A stretch of DNA of 64,000 nucleotides from Rhodanobacteraceae bacterium (GCA_016713135.1 JADJPR010000023.1:620001-684000); one strand, 5' to 3'. Shown: positions 27,031-36,435, numbered from the stretch's first letter. Made by a program: numbers and translations. The notes: a model not told the origin generated them from the letters alone.

Positions 27031-28152
27031 ATGCAGCCCTCCAACGCAGCCGCGCTCACACCCAGGCCCGACTACCTGCTGATAGACACGGTCCGCAAGG
27101 AATTCGACGGCTTCGTCGCGGTCGACGATGTGTCGATCACGATCCGCCAGGGCGAGATATTCGCGCTGCTGGGGGCCTCGGGTTGCGGCAAGTCGACGCT
27201 GCTGCGCTGCCTGGCGGGCTTCGAGAAGCCCACGTCCGGCCGGATCATCCTGGCGGGCCAGGACATGACCGACCTGCCGCCCTACCAGCGGCCGATCAAC
27301 ATGATGTTCCAGTCCTACGCGCTGTTCCCGCACATGACGGTCGAGCAGAACGTGGCTTTCGGCCTGAAGCAGGACAAGGTGCCGAAGGATGCGCTGCAGA
27401 AGCGCGTCGACGAGATGCTCGCGCTGGTGCAGATGAGCAAGTACGCCAAGCGCAAACCGCACCAGCTCTCGGGCGGGCAGCAGCAGCGCGTGGCGCTGGC
27501 GCGTTCGCTGGCCAAGGGGCCCAAGCTGCTGCTGCTCGACGAGCCGATGGGCGCGCTGGACAAGAAGCTGCGCTCGCAGATGCAACTTGAACTGGTCAGC
27601 ATCATCGAGAAGGCCGGCGTGACCTGCGTGATGGTCACCCACGACCAGGAAGAAGCGATGACGATGGCCAATCGCATCGCGATCATGGAAGCGGGGCGGA
27701 TCCGCCAGATCGGCACGCCGGACGAGATCTACGAGCAGCCCAATTCGCGCTACACCGCCGAGTTCATCGGCTCGGTCAACCTGTTCAACGGCAAGATCGA
27801 CAAGGACGAGAAGGACTTCATCACAATTGCCAGCCCCGCGCTGCCCGATCCGATCTACGTGGCCCACGGGGTCACCGGCTACGAGGGCATGGAGGTCGCC
27901 TTCGCCCTGCGCCCGGAGAAGATCAAGATCACCAAGGACGAGCCGGAGATGCCGCACAACAAGGCGCACGGCACGATCGAGGACATTGCCTACTTCGGCA
28001 GCCACTCGGTCTTCCACGTGCGGCTGGATGGCGGGATGAAACTGCTTTGCCATTTCGCCAATCGGCGCCGCTGGGACTCGGAAGGCTTCACCTGGAACGA
28101 CAAGGTCTGGGTGTCTTGGGGTGACCTCGAAGGCGTGGTGCTGACGTCATGA
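27031..28152 (+). CDS. potG: Polyamine ABC transporter ATPase (PotG/SpuF-like)
   Basis: The 373-residue ABC ATPase has Walker A GASGCGKST near residue 47, Q-loop MMFQSYALFPHM, signature LSGGQQQRVALARSL near 145, Walker B LLLLDEP near 167, switch His in VMVTHDQEE, and a C-terminal TOBE regulatory domain (VAFALRPEKIKI). It powers the importer formed with the permeases that follow; its last codons overlap the potH start by 4 bp. The start codon is only 13 bp past the right arm of the four-helix-bundle element, so its ribosome binding region lies against the repeat. PotG (putrescine) and PotA (spermidine) cannot be fully separated, but the gene order fits PotFGHI. Confidence 0.9.
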   Translation: MQPSNAAALTPRPDYLLIDTVRKEFDGFVAVDDVSITIRQGEIFALLGASGCGKSTLLRCLAGFEKPTSGRIILAGQDMTDLPPYQRPINMMFQSYALFPHMTVEQNVAFGLKQDKVPKDALQKRVDEMLALVQMSKYAKRKPHQLSGGQQQRVALARSLAKGPKLLLLDEPMGALDKKLRSQMQLELVSIIEKAGVTCVMVTHDQEEAMTMANRIAIMEAGRIRQIGTPDEIYEQPNSRYTAEFIGSVNLFNGKIDKDEKDFITIASPALPDPIYVAHGVTGYEGMEVAFALRPEKIKITKDEPEMPHNKAHGTIEDIAYFGSHSVFHVRLDGGMKLLCHFANRRRWDSEGFTWNDKVWVSWGDLEGVVLTS

Positions 28153-29066
28153 GCGCCCGCACCGCGTGGTGGAAGCGAATCCTGCCGGCGCCGCGCTGGG
28201 CGCTGATCCTGGTCCCCTACCTGTGGTTGCTGCTGTTCTTCGCGATCCCCTTCCTGATCGCGCTGAAGATCTCCTTCGCCAAGGCGGCGATCGCGATGCC
28301 GCCGTTCACCGACGTGCTTTACTGGGTGGACGGCTTCCCGGTGGTCAAGCTGCGCGGCGAGAACTATCTGTTCCTGCTCGGCGACAGCATCTACCTCAAC
28401 GCCTATCTCAGCTCGCTGAAGATCGCGGTGGTCTCGACCTTCCTGTGCCTGCTGGTGGGCTATCCGATGGCCTACGCGATCTCGCGGCTGCCGCCGTCCT
28501 CGCGCAACATCGCGCTGCTGCTGGTGATCCTGCCGTCCTGGACCTCCTTCCTGATCCGCATCTACGCCTGGGTGGGCATCCTCAAGCCCAACGGGTTGAT
28601 CAACAACTTCCTGATGAACCTCGGCCTGATCGACAGCCCGATCAAGATGCTGCACACACCGGTGGCGGTCTACATCGGCATCGTCTACGCCTACCTGCCC
28701 TTCATGGTTCTGCCGCTGTACACCAATTTGATCAAGCACGACCACCGGTTGCTGGAAGCGGCATCGGACCTCGGTGCGCGGCCCTGGCAGGCCTTCCTGA
28801 AGATCACGCTGCCCCTGTCCAAGGCCGGGATCATCGCCGGCTGCATGCTGGTGGCCATTCCGGTCGTCGGCGAATTCGTCATCCCCGAGATGCTCGGCGG
28901 CCCCGAGACCCTGATGATCGGGCGCGTGCTGTGGCAGGAGTTCTTCAACAACCGCGACTGGCCGGTCGCTTCCGCCGTCGCGATGGTGATGCTGGCGATC
29001 CTGATCATCCCGATCGTCATCTTCCACCGCGCGCAGCAGAAGGAGATGGAGGGGAAGCTGACATGA
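28149..29066 (+). CDS. potH: Polyamine ABC transporter permease (PotH-like)
   Basis: The 305-residue inner membrane permease has about six transmembrane helices and the binding-protein-dependent transport motif EAASDLGARPWQAFLKITLPLS, where the ATPase coupling helix docks. Its start overlaps the potG stop (ATGA), showing translational coupling. The insertion of about 60 residues between the first two helices (VDGFPVVKLRGENYLF region) is usual for PotH/PotB proteins. It forms a heterodimeric channel with the product at 29269. Confidence 0.9.
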   Translation: MSARTAWWKRILPAPRWALILVPYLWLLLFFAIPFLIALKISFAKAAIAMPPFTDVLYWVDGFPVVKLRGENYLFLLGDSIYLNAYLSSLKIAVVSTFLCLLVGYPMAYAISRLPPSSRNIALLLVILPSWTSFLIRIYAWVGILKPNGLINNFLMNLGLIDSPIKMLHTPVAVYIGIVYAYLPFMVLPLYTNLIKHDHRLLEAASDLGARPWQAFLKITLPLSKAGIIAGCMLVAIPVVGEFVIPEMLGGPETLMIGRVLWQEFFNNRDWPVASAVAMVMLAILIIPIVIFHRAQQKEMEGKLT

Positions 29067-29093
29067 GCGGGGCGTGGAGTCTGGCTAGAGCGA

Positions 29094-29225
29094 AAGGCGG
29101 GGCAAGGGGCAGGGGGCGAGGGGAATGCCTCGGCGCCACCCTGCGGCGCGAGGTGACTTGCACCAACTTGCAGCCTGGATCGAAGCGCAGGGCTCATCCC
29201 CCTGCCCCCTGCCCCCTGCCCCGCT
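29094..29225. repeat. Inverted-repeat element, class C, copy 2
   Basis: The arms (about 29094-29127 and 29194-29225) are made of AAGCGGGGCAGGGGGCAGGG-like units. The spacer of about 65 bp has no gene. It separates potH from potI, which in most genomes overlap or nearly touch, so the element interrupts an operon. Confidence 0.83.
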
Positions 29226-29268
29226 TCAGGAAGCCCACCCCCGCCCGACCGCCTCACGGAGCCACCCC

Positions 29269-30108
29269 ATGAACCAGGCGCGCAACTCCAAGTGGGGCTG
29301 GCTGTTTCTCGCGCTCGGCTTCTTTTTCCTGTACGCGCCAATGCTCAGCCTGATCATCTACTCGTTCAACGAGAACCGGCTGGTTACCGTGTGGTCAGGG
29401 TTTTCGACCAAGTGGTACGGCGCGCTGATGGAAGACGACCAGATGCTCTCGGCGGCCTGGGTCAGCCTGCGAATCGCCTTCTACACGGCTTGCGCGTCGG
29501 TGGTGCTGGGCACCATGGCGGCGATGGTGATGACGCGCATGCGTAGCTTCCGCAGCAAGACGCTGTTCGCGGCGATGGTCACCGCGCCGCTGGTGATGCC
29601 CGAAGTGATCACCGGCCTGTCGCTGCTGTTGCTGTTCGTATCGCTGTCGGCGTGGACCGGGCTCGATTTCGCGCGCGGGATGATGACCATCTGGGTGGCG
29701 CACGTGACCCTGTGCATGGCCTTCGTCACCGTGGTGATCAGCTCGCGCCTGTCGGAACTGGACCGTTCGCTGGAAGAGGCAGCGATGGACCTCGGTGCCA
29801 ATCGGATCAAGGTGTTCTTCGTGATCACGCTGCCGATCATCGCGCCGGCGCTGATGTCGGGCTGGCTGCTGGCCTTCACCCTGTCGCTGGACGACCTGGT
29901 GCTGGCGAGCTTCGTCTCCGGCCCATCATCGACCACCTTGCCGATGCAGGTGTTCTCGTCCGCGCGCATGGGCGTCAGCCCGAAGATCAACGCGCTGGCG
30001 ACGATCCTGATCGTGACGGTCTCGGCGGTCGGCGTGATCGGCTGGTATTTCATGGAACGCGCCGAGCGCAAACGCCAGCGCGAGATGCAACTGGCGGCGA
30101 AGCAGTAA
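29269..30108 (+). CDS. potI: Polyamine ABC transporter permease (PotI-like)
   Basis: The 279-residue permease has six predicted membrane helices and the coupling motif EEAAMDLGANRIKVFFVITLPII near residue 165. The stretch SLDDLVLASFVSGPSSTTLPMQVFSS is characteristic of PotI/PotC. It completes the importer with PotF, PotG and PotH. It begins 203 bp after potH because of the inserted repeat element, so translational coupling to potH is lost. I chose the ATG at 29269 because further upstream the frame runs through the repeat. A weak CACGGAG may serve as ribosome binding site. Confidence 0.9.
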   Translation: MNQARNSKWGWLFLALGFFFLYAPMLSLIIYSFNENRLVTVWSGFSTKWYGALMEDDQMLSAAWVSLRIAFYTACASVVLGTMAAMVMTRMRSFRSKTLFAAMVTAPLVMPEVITGLSLLLLFVSLSAWTGLDFARGMMTIWVAHVTLCMAFVTVVISSRLSELDRSLEEAAMDLGANRIKVFFVITLPIIAPALMSGWLLAFTLSLDDLVLASFVSGPSSTTLPMQVFSSARMGVSPKINALATILIVTVSAVGVIGWYFMERAERKRQREMQLAAKQ

Positions 30109-30151
30109 GCAGCGCCGCTGGTCTTACGCAGTCCCAACGCAGGAATGCAGG

Positions 30152-30237
30152 CCGGGGTGCGCGCAGCGCGCGCTCCCCGGCGATGACTTTTCGGCCAGAC
30201 CCAGCCGGGGAACGCGCCTGACGGCGCGTACCGCCGG
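30152..30237. terminator. Pair of REP-like hairpins between convergent potI and rhlE
   Basis: Two facing units: CCGGGGTGCGCGC with GCGCGCTCCCCGG at 30152-30180, and CCGGGGAACGCGC with GGCGCGTACCGCCGG at about 30205-30237. They resemble the single unit at 6247. Their place between two convergent stops fits a bidirectional terminator, though no U tract is present. Confidence 0.5.
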
Positions 30238-30248
30238 CCTACATTGCT

Positions 30249-31562
30249 TCAGCGAGCGCTCGAACGCCCGCCGCCGCTGCGCTGCTGGCCGCCGTTGCCA
30301 CGCGCGGGGACGCGCTGGCCCTGGCTGCGCAGGTTATGGCCGCGCGCGGCCGGCGCCGCGCCGGCGCGCTGCTGCGGACGGCGCTGGCCCTGCGGCTGGC
30401 GCACCTTCTCCACCTCGGCCGCAACGCGCTCGGGCAGCTTGAACTCGCCCAGCGGCTCGCGCTTGAGCGGGGTCTTCAGCAGGCGCTCGATGCCGCGCAG
30501 GTAGTTCTGGTCTTCGCGGCCGACCAGCGAGATCGCCAGGCCATTGGCGCCGGCGCGGCCGGTGCGGCCGATGCGGTGCACATAGTCTTCCGGAACGTTC
30601 GGCAGGTCGAAGTTGACCACCGCCGGCAGTTCCTTGATGTCGATGCCGCGCGAGGCGATGTCGGTGGCCACCAGGATCTGGATCTCGCCGCTCTTGAAGC
30701 CGCCGAGCGCACGGGTGCGCGCGTTCTGGCTCTTGTTGCCGTGCAGCGCGGCCGACTTGAACCCGTAGCTGTCGAGGAAACGCACCACCTTGTCGGCGCC
30801 GTGCTTGGTGCGGCTGAACACCAGGGTCTGGCGCGGCTCGTTGTGCAGCAGGTGCAGCAGCGCATCGCGCTTCTTGGCGTCTTCGATCAGGTGCACGCGG
30901 TGCTCGACGGTGACCGCCGTGCTGTTGCGCGGGCTGACGTCCACCTCCGCCGGGTTGTGCAGCATGGTCTGCGCCAGCTCGCGCAGTTCCGGCGCGAAGG
31001 TGGCAGAGAACATCAGCGTCTGGCGCTGCTTCGGCAGCTTCTGCAGGATGCGCTTGATCGCCGGCAGGAAGCCCATGTCGAGCATGCGGTCGGCTTCGTC
31101 GAGCACCAGGTGGCGCACGCCGGACAGCGACACTGCGTTCTGCTGCATCAGATCCATCAGGCGGCCCGGCGTGGCGATCAGCACATCGATCCCGCGCGCC
31201 GCCGCGGCGATCTGCGGGCGCTCGCTGACGCCGCCGTAGATCGCGGTGCTGCTGAGCTTGAGTTCATTGCCGTAGCGCTGGACGCTGGCCAGCACCTGGG
31301 CGGCGAGCTCACGCGTCGGCACCAGCACCAGGGCGCGCACGCCCTTGGGCACCACGCGCTCGCCAGCCTGCTTGAGCATCTGCAGGATCGGCAGGGCGAA
31401 GCCAGCGGTCTTGCCCGTGCCGGTCTGCGCACTGGCCATCAGGTCGTGGCCGGCGAGCACTTCGGGGATGGCCTTCACCTGGATCGGCGTCGGCGTGTCA
31501 TAACCTGCGGCGGCGAGCGCGCGCAGCAGTTCGGGGCAGAGCCCCAGCGATTCGAACGTCAT
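30249..31562 (-). CDS. rhlE: DEAD-box ATP-dependent RNA helicase (RhlE-like)
   Basis: The 437-residue protein has the full DEAD-box set: TPTPIQ (Q motif), ASAQTGTGKT (motif I), PTRELA, TPGR, VLDEADRML (motif II), SATF (motif III), ATDIASRGID and HRIGRTGRAG (motifs V-VI). A basic Arg/Gly/Gln-rich tail of about 60 residues follows and is a usual RNA-binding extension of RhlE. It unwinds RNA duplexes in ribosome assembly and RNA decay. I chose the ATG at 31562 (MTFESLG), the family start; upstream in-frame codons lie in a 400-bp gap. Confidence 0.9.
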   Translation of the reverse strand: MTFESLGLCPELLRALAAAGYDTPTPIQVKAIPEVLAGHDLMASAQTGTGKTAGFALPILQMLKQAGERVVPKGVRALVLVPTRELAAQVLASVQRYGNELKLSSTAIYGGVSERPQIAAAARGIDVLIATPGRLMDLMQQNAVSLSGVRHLVLDEADRMLDMGFLPAIKRILQKLPKQRQTLMFSATFAPELRELAQTMLHNPAEVDVSPRNSTAVTVEHRVHLIEDAKKRDALLHLLHNEPRQTLVFSRTKHGADKVVRFLDSYGFKSAALHGNKSQNARTRALGGFKSGEIQILVATDIASRGIDIKELPAVVNFDLPNVPEDYVHRIGRTGRAGANGLAISLVGREDQNYLRGIERLLKTPLKREPLGEFKLPERVAAEVEKVRQPQGQRRPQQRAGAAPAARGHNLRSQGQRVPARGNGGQQRSGGGRSSAR

Positions 31563-31791
31563 TGGAACCTCATCGGGAGGGTTGCGATCTCGATGCGGTG
31601 CCAAGGCTGCGCGGATCGCGAAAAAGGAGTGTTACGAGAAGCGTGGACTGCAAGACTGAACCACAGAAACACACGAGCGAGGCGGACCTTACAGGAGTCG
31701 CGTGGATAAAGCGACCGACGAGCGGTGCGTGGGGTGGCTTGCGTTCAGCGATGGCTTGCGTCAACGCCAGGGTCGATTCCGGATGAGCATC

Positions 31792-31914
31792 TGTCCGCAA
31801 AGGACGCGAAGCAGAGCGATGGTTGCCATACGTGGTCCGTCTGCCACCTCACGACCGGCGATCCCGCCCCTCTTTCCCGCTTTCCTTTGCGTCCTTTGCG
31901 TCCTTTGCGGACAA
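31792..31914. repeat. Inverted-repeat element, class F, copy 1 (in a 400-bp gap)
   Basis: The arms (about 31792-31820 and 31879-31914) share TGTCCGCAAAGGACGC and continue as AAAGGACGC units ending in AAAGCG. The spacer is about 60 bp. The element lies in the gap 31563-31962 between the start of rhlE and the end of the beta-helix gene; I see no gene in the remainder, which should hold the rhlE promoter. Confidence 0.8.
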
Positions 31915-31962
31915 CAAATGCGCAGCTCAGGGAGCCAGCCCCGGTTCCTGCATGGACCGCAA

Positions 31963-33579
31963 TCAATCGCAGCGCCCCACCGCCAACGCCCCCGCCTGGT
32001 CCTCGCTGCCGTCGGCGAAGATCGTCTCTCCCTGCGCGGGGGCGAACTCGCTGCTGTTGCCGGCGGCATCGACGACGAGCGCGGTCAGCGGCAGCACGTT
32101 GGCGCCGTCCGGCGGGGTTAGCGTAAATGTGCGCGGGAGTTGCGCATCCATGGCGGCGATGCTGGTGCTGCCGAGGAACTGGCGGCTGCCGCCGCCGCAG
32201 GCTGCACGGTAGAAGTCCACCCGCAGCGGGTAGCCGGCGTTGGCGATCGCGGTGTCGACCTGGAAGTTGATCTGCGCGCTGTTGCCGCCGGCCGGCAGGA
32301 AGCCGCCTGGCAAGCTCAGCACCGCGAAGTTCTGCAGTCGGTTGCCGCCCTCATCGGCGTCTCCCGCATCGTTGGGTGTGGCGCCCAGGCCGCCGCCGCC
32401 GAAGGTGTTGTCGAACGCGATGCCGCGATTGGCGCGGAAGTGATTCAGCGGCGAGGCCACGCCGGTGCAGGCATCGGCAGTCAGCCCGGCTGCGCCGCCA
32501 TGGGCGATCAGATTGGCCTGCCCGGGCGCGGTGCCGCCGATGGCGATGCTGCAGTCCAGGCCGCCGCCGATCAGCAGGGTCGGCTGCGGTTGGCTGGGGC
32601 TCTGCGGATTGAGCCCGTTGCCGATGGCGCGCAGGCCGCTGACATCGGTGCCGAAGAAGTTGCCCTCGATGCGCGTGCCGGCATAGGGCTGGGCGCCGGC
32701 CGAGGACAGCCGCAGCGCGCTGAAGCGGTGGCCGGAGATCACGTTGCGCGCGGCCGCGTCGCTTCCGCCGATGCGCGCGTTGGTCAGCGGCGAACCGGTC
32801 GAGATACCGTCGTTGGCGTTGTCGAGCGCCTGGTCCCCGGCGGCGCGCAGACCGATCAGGTTTCCTTCCACCCGCAGCCCGTCCGAGGCGACGAAGGCCG
32901 AGATGGCGGTGTTCAGCCCGCTCAGCAGGTTGCGCGCGCCGGGCGTCAGGCCGCCGATGACATAGGGCCCCGGCCCCTGGATGCGCACGCCGATACCGCG
33001 GCCGTTGGTCACGGGGATTGCCGGGAGCTGTCCGAGGATGTCGCTGCCCAGGTAACAGCCCTCCAGCCGGTGCGCACTGCTGCCGTGGAACAGCACCTGC
33101 GCGCCGAAACTGTTGATGACAAGGCCACGGAAAGTGCTGGCCGGCTGGTTGAATTCGCCGCCGCTGACTTCCAGCCCGTTCTGCTGCGTGCGGAACTGCG
33201 AGACACCGCGGATCTCGATCTTCAGGATGCCGTTCAGGCCGCCCTGGACGGGTGTCAGCGTGTTGGCGCTGGCACCGGGCTGGGTGTAGCCATCGATCAG
33301 CACCTGCGCCAGCACCGGGGGCAAGGCGACATCGCCGACGCCGATCAGCCAGTGGTCGGTCGCGGCCTGGTAACCGGCGTCACTCGTCGGCAAGGCAAAG
33401 GCGATGACATCCGAGTCGGCATTGGCATTCGCCCGCACCAACGCACCGCGCAGGCTGCAGTCGGCGGCTGCGGCGGTGCATGCGCCGAGGTTCGCATCGC
33501 TGCTGGTGTCGACGGTGAGGGTCTCGGCATGCAGGGCCGGCGTGACAAGCAGGGTCGACAGGACGGCGAGGCGGCGCAT
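31963..33579 (-). CDS. Secreted right-handed beta-helix protein with FADGSE tail
   Basis: The 538-residue protein has a signal peptide (MRRLAVLSTLLVTPALHA) and then TLTVDTSSDANLGAC and CSLRGALVRANAN, the same opening as the surface protein at 6419. The middle holds beta-helix rungs (GLVINSFGAQ, RIEGNFFGTD, ARNLLSGLN, ARNVISGHRF), and the C-terminal part has an Ig-like segment (INFQVDTAIANAGYPLRVDFY). It ends in ETIFADGSEDQAGALAVGRCD. It is likely exported and surface-associated. No enzymatic motif is seen. The ATG at 33579 is followed at once by the signal peptide, so the longer frame upstream was rejected. It may share regulation with the kinase/sigma pair upstream on the same strand, but the 116-bp gap leaves this open. 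Confidence 0.78.
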   Translation of the reverse strand: MRRLAVLSTLLVTPALHAETLTVDTSSDANLGACTAAAADCSLRGALVRANANADSDVIAFALPTSDAGYQAATDHWLIGVGDVALPPVLAQVLIDGYTQPGASANTLTPVQGGLNGILKIEIRGVSQFRTQQNGLEVSGGEFNQPASTFRGLVINSFGAQVLFHGSSAHRLEGCYLGSDILGQLPAIPVTNGRGIGVRIQGPGPYVIGGLTPGARNLLSGLNTAISAFVASDGLRVEGNLIGLRAAGDQALDNANDGISTGSPLTNARIGGSDAAARNVISGHRFSALRLSSAGAQPYAGTRIEGNFFGTDVSGLRAIGNGLNPQSPSQPQPTLLIGGGLDCSIAIGGTAPGQANLIAHGGAAGLTADACTGVASPLNHFRANRGIAFDNTFGGGGLGATPNDAGDADEGGNRLQNFAVLSLPGGFLPAGGNSAQINFQVDTAIANAGYPLRVDFYRAACGGGSRQFLGSTSIAAMDAQLPRTFTLTPPDGANVLPLTALVVDAAGNSSEFAPAQGETIFADGSEDQAGALAVGRCD

Positions 33580-33695
33580 GGCGAATTCCGTGAAGGGGCT
33601 TGGGGCGCATACGCCGTTCTGCCCGCGCGCCTGACAAGCTCGCCGAACACGTCGCACTGCATTGGGTGGGGCGGTATCGCGCAGCGATTCACCGC

Positions 33696-35855
33696 TCAGC
33701 GACAGCGCTCAGCCAGTTCCCGCAAAGCCATGGACTCGATGTGCACCCGGCTCGGCAACGGAACCGCCGACTCGGCCGAGGCGAGTTCCGTCGCCTGCGC
33801 GCGGGCCACGGCGCAATTGCCCTGGCGCGCAGCAAGCTGCACCGAAACCGCCAGCCACTGCCGCCGCTCGACCGCTGGCAGCACCAACCCATCGCCGGCG
33901 CGGCCGGCGGCGTCCATCGCCGCTTGCGCGGCCAGCGGATCGTCCGCCAGCAGCGCAGCGCGCGCGCGCATCAGCCCGAGCGTCACGCGCTCGGCATGCG
34001 GCAAGGGGAAAGCCTCGCGATAGATCGGCTCCACGACATCCAGCCAATCGAGTGCCGCCTTCGCATCGCCCGCCTGCAGCGCCCATTCGGCCAGCAGCCA
34101 GCCGCCCTCGGCGCGGCGCATGATGCTGAATGCGCCCGGATCGGATTCGATCACCGCGAGCGCCGCCTGCAGCGCGGTCCGCGCCGTGTCCAGGTCGCGC
34201 TCGCGCAGGGCCAGCCAGCCGCGCTGGCGCCAGTAATTTTCGCGCTGGGTGGCGTCGACGCCCGCGGCATCGGCCAGCGGCGTTCCCAGCGCTAACAGCC
34301 GCCGCCCGGCAGCAAACTCGCCCCTGCGCCCGAGCACGCTGGCGGTGGCGGCCAGCGCGCTCAGCGCTTCGCCGGGCGGCGCATCGGGGCGTCCCGCGAT
34401 CTCCTCGACCCGCTGCGACAGCCGCTTCAGCGCCTCGCCATCGGCCTGGTCGGCCTGCGCCAGCAGCAGCAGGCGCAGCCCGTCGAGCTGGCGCTGGGCG
34501 GCGCCCTCGTCCGACAGCCGTGCGGCGGCCTGCAGCGCCGCTTCCAGCACCGGCACCGCGGCCTCCGGGCGGCCCAGGTTGATCAGGCCCTGCCCGATCT
34601 GCGCCTGCGCCTGCCATTGCAGCAGCGGATCGCTGTCGGGCAGCGCCAGCAGTCGGCGTGCGGCTTCGCTGAGGAACTCGCTGGCCTTGGGATCGCGGCC
34701 GAGATAGGCCTCCGGGCTGGCGGCGCCGATCACGTCGAGCAGCGCCAGCAGATGACTGCGGGCGCGCTCGGCCTGCGCCTCGGCACGCCGGGCCTGTTGC
34801 CAGGTGGCGGCAGCGCCCGCTGCCAGCGCCAGCAGCACGCCAAAGCCCGCCCCCAGCGGCCAGCGCCGCTGCCAGGCCCAGCGGCGCAGGCGCGCGCGCC
34901 GGCTGCCTACGCCGCTGCGCAGCTCGCGGCCGGCCAGCCAGTCGCGCAGATCGTCCGCCAGCAGCGCCGCGCTGGCATAGCGGTCCTGCGGGCGCGCCTC
35001 GGTGGCGCGCGCGGCCACCGATTGCAGCAGCGGATCGCGATGGCTGCCCAGGCACCAGTCGCGCAGCAGCACACCGAGCGCGTGGATGTCGGCGGCGGTG
35101 CCGACGTTCTCGCCGCGCAACTGCTCCGGCGCGGCATAGCGCGGGGTGCAGGCCTGCACCCCGGTCAGGGTCAGCGCCGCATCGCTGTCGTCGAGCAGCC
35201 GCGCGATGCCGAAGTCGAGCAGGCGCACGCGCCCGTCGCGGCCCAGCCGCAAGTTGGCCGGCTTGATGTCGCGGTGCAGCACCAGTTGCGAGTGCGCATA
35301 GGCCACCGCATCGCTGGCATCGGCCAGCAGCCCGACACGGGCTGCCAGCGACAGGGCCGTGCCGGCCTCTTCGAGCAGCGGCCCGTCGACCAGCTCCATC
35401 GCCAGCCAGGGGCGGCCGTCGCTGTCGATGCCGGCATCGATCATCTGCGCAATGTGCGCGTGCTGCAGGCGCGCCAGCACCTGCCATTCGCGGCGGAAGC
35501 GGCGCTCCGCCAGGGCGCTGCGTGCCCCGGGGTGCAGCAGCTTGAGCGCGACCCGCTGGCGGAAGCCGGCGTGCTCGCGCTCGGCCAGCCAGACCACCCC
35601 CATGCCGCCGCGGCCAAGTTCCTGCAACAGGGTGAAGCCACCCACCGTCCGCGGCGTCGCTGCTGGGCTGGGCGCGGCATCGTGCAGACGCAGCAGCCCG
35701 GCCAGTTCCTCGGCCAAATCGGCGTCCTCGGCGCGCAGCGCTTCGAGGTGCGCAGCGCGCTCAGCGGGCGGGCGCTCGCTCAACGCGTCGAACCCCGCGC
35801 GCAAGCGCGCGAAGCGCGAGGCCGGGGCGCCCTCCTGCACCAGCTCAGGCGCCAT
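33696..35855 (-). CDS. Membrane Ser/Thr protein kinase (PknB-like) with TPR-like C-terminus
   Basis: The 719-residue protein has a Hanks-type kinase domain at about residues 70-330: glycine loop LGRGGMGVVW, catalytic lysine in VALKLLH, HRDIKPANL, DFG in LLDFGIA and the APE of YAAPEQL. One transmembrane helix lies near residues 345-365 (GFGVLLALAAGAAATW). The remaining 350 residues are helical and alanine-rich, like a tetratricopeptide array. Its start overlaps the ECF sigma factor gene by 11 bp, so the pair is co-translated. In such pairs the kinase typically phosphorylates or controls the sigma factor. All catalytic residues appear intact. Confidence 0.88.
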   Translation of the reverse strand: MAPELVQEGAPASRFARLRAGFDALSERPPAERAAHLEALRAEDADLAEELAGLLRLHDAAPSPAATPRTVGGFTLLQELGRGGMGVVWLAEREHAGFRQRVALKLLHPGARSALAERRFRREWQVLARLQHAHIAQMIDAGIDSDGRPWLAMELVDGPLLEEAGTALSLAARVGLLADASDAVAYAHSQLVLHRDIKPANLRLGRDGRVRLLDFGIARLLDDSDAALTLTGVQACTPRYAAPEQLRGENVGTAADIHALGVLLRDWCLGSHRDPLLQSVAARATEARPQDRYASAALLADDLRDWLAGRELRSGVGSRRARLRRWAWQRRWPLGAGFGVLLALAAGAAATWQQARRAEAQAERARSHLLALLDVIGAASPEAYLGRDPKASEFLSEAARRLLALPDSDPLLQWQAQAQIGQGLINLGRPEAAVPVLEAALQAAARLSDEGAAQRQLDGLRLLLLAQADQADGEALKRLSQRVEEIAGRPDAPPGEALSALAATASVLGRRGEFAAGRRLLALGTPLADAAGVDATQRENYWRQRGWLALRERDLDTARTALQAALAVIESDPGAFSIMRRAEGGWLLAEWALQAGDAKAALDWLDVVEPIYREAFPLPHAERVTLGLMRARAALLADDPLAAQAAMDAAGRAGDGLVLPAVERRQWLAVSVQLAARQGNCAVARAQATELASAESAVPLPSRVHIESMALRELAERCR

Positions 35856-36435
35856 GCGCCAGCCCCGGCGCGCAGCGCGCGCGCAGCCAGGCGCGGGCGA
35901 AGGCCCAGTCGCGGTAAATCGTGCGCTCGTCCAGCTCGAGCACGGCCGCCACCTCGGACACCTCCAGGCCGACGAAGCAACGCAGCTCGACCACCTGCGC
36001 CATCCGCGGGTCCTCGCGCGCCAGCGCTGCGATCGCCAGGTCCAGGTCGAGCACATCGGTATCGGCGTCGATCGGCAGCCCGACCGCATCGATCAGCTCG
36101 ACGCGCTGCGCACCGCCACCGCGCTTGTCGCGCTGCTGCGCCCGCGCACGGTCGATCAGGATCTGGCGCATCAGCTTGGCCGCGGTGGCGTACCAGTGAT
36201 GCGCGCTGTCGAACTGGTGCTGGCCGCCGCCGAGCAGGCGCAGCATGACCTCATGCACCAGCGCGGTGGGCTGCAGCGTCAGATGACCCTGGTGTCGCCG
36301 CAGCTGGCTCGCCGCCAGCCGCCGCAGCTCGTCGTAGACCAGCGGCAGCAGGCGGTCGAGCATGCCGGCCTCGCCCGCGCGCCAGCGCTGCAGGCAAGCC
36401 TCCACATCGGTCATCGTCGGGTCCTGCAGGTGCAT
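35845..36435 (-). CDS. ECF sigma factor paired with the kinase
   Basis: The 196-residue sigma-70 family protein of the TIGR02999-like ECF group has region 2 around VYDELRRLAASQLRR and the strongly diagnostic LQPTALVHEVMLRLL, and region 4 around VVELRCFVGLEVSEVAAVLELDERTIYRDW. I chose the ATG at 36435 (MHLQDPTMTD); the ATG at 36414 is an alternative. No anti-sigma factor is visible. Control is likely through the overlapping kinase gene, as known for kinase-linked ECF groups. Its regulon is unknown, but the beta-helix secreted protein downstream of the kinase is a candidate target. Confidence 0.85.
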   Translation of the reverse strand: MHLQDPTMTDVEACLQRWRAGEAGMLDRLLPLVYDELRRLAASQLRRHQGHLTLQPTALVHEVMLRLLGGGQHQFDSAHHWYATAAKLMRQILIDRARAQQRDKRGGGAQRVELIDAVGLPIDADTDVLDLDLAIAALAREDPRMAQVVELRCFVGLEVSEVAAVLELDERTIYRDWAFARAWLRARCAPGLAHGA

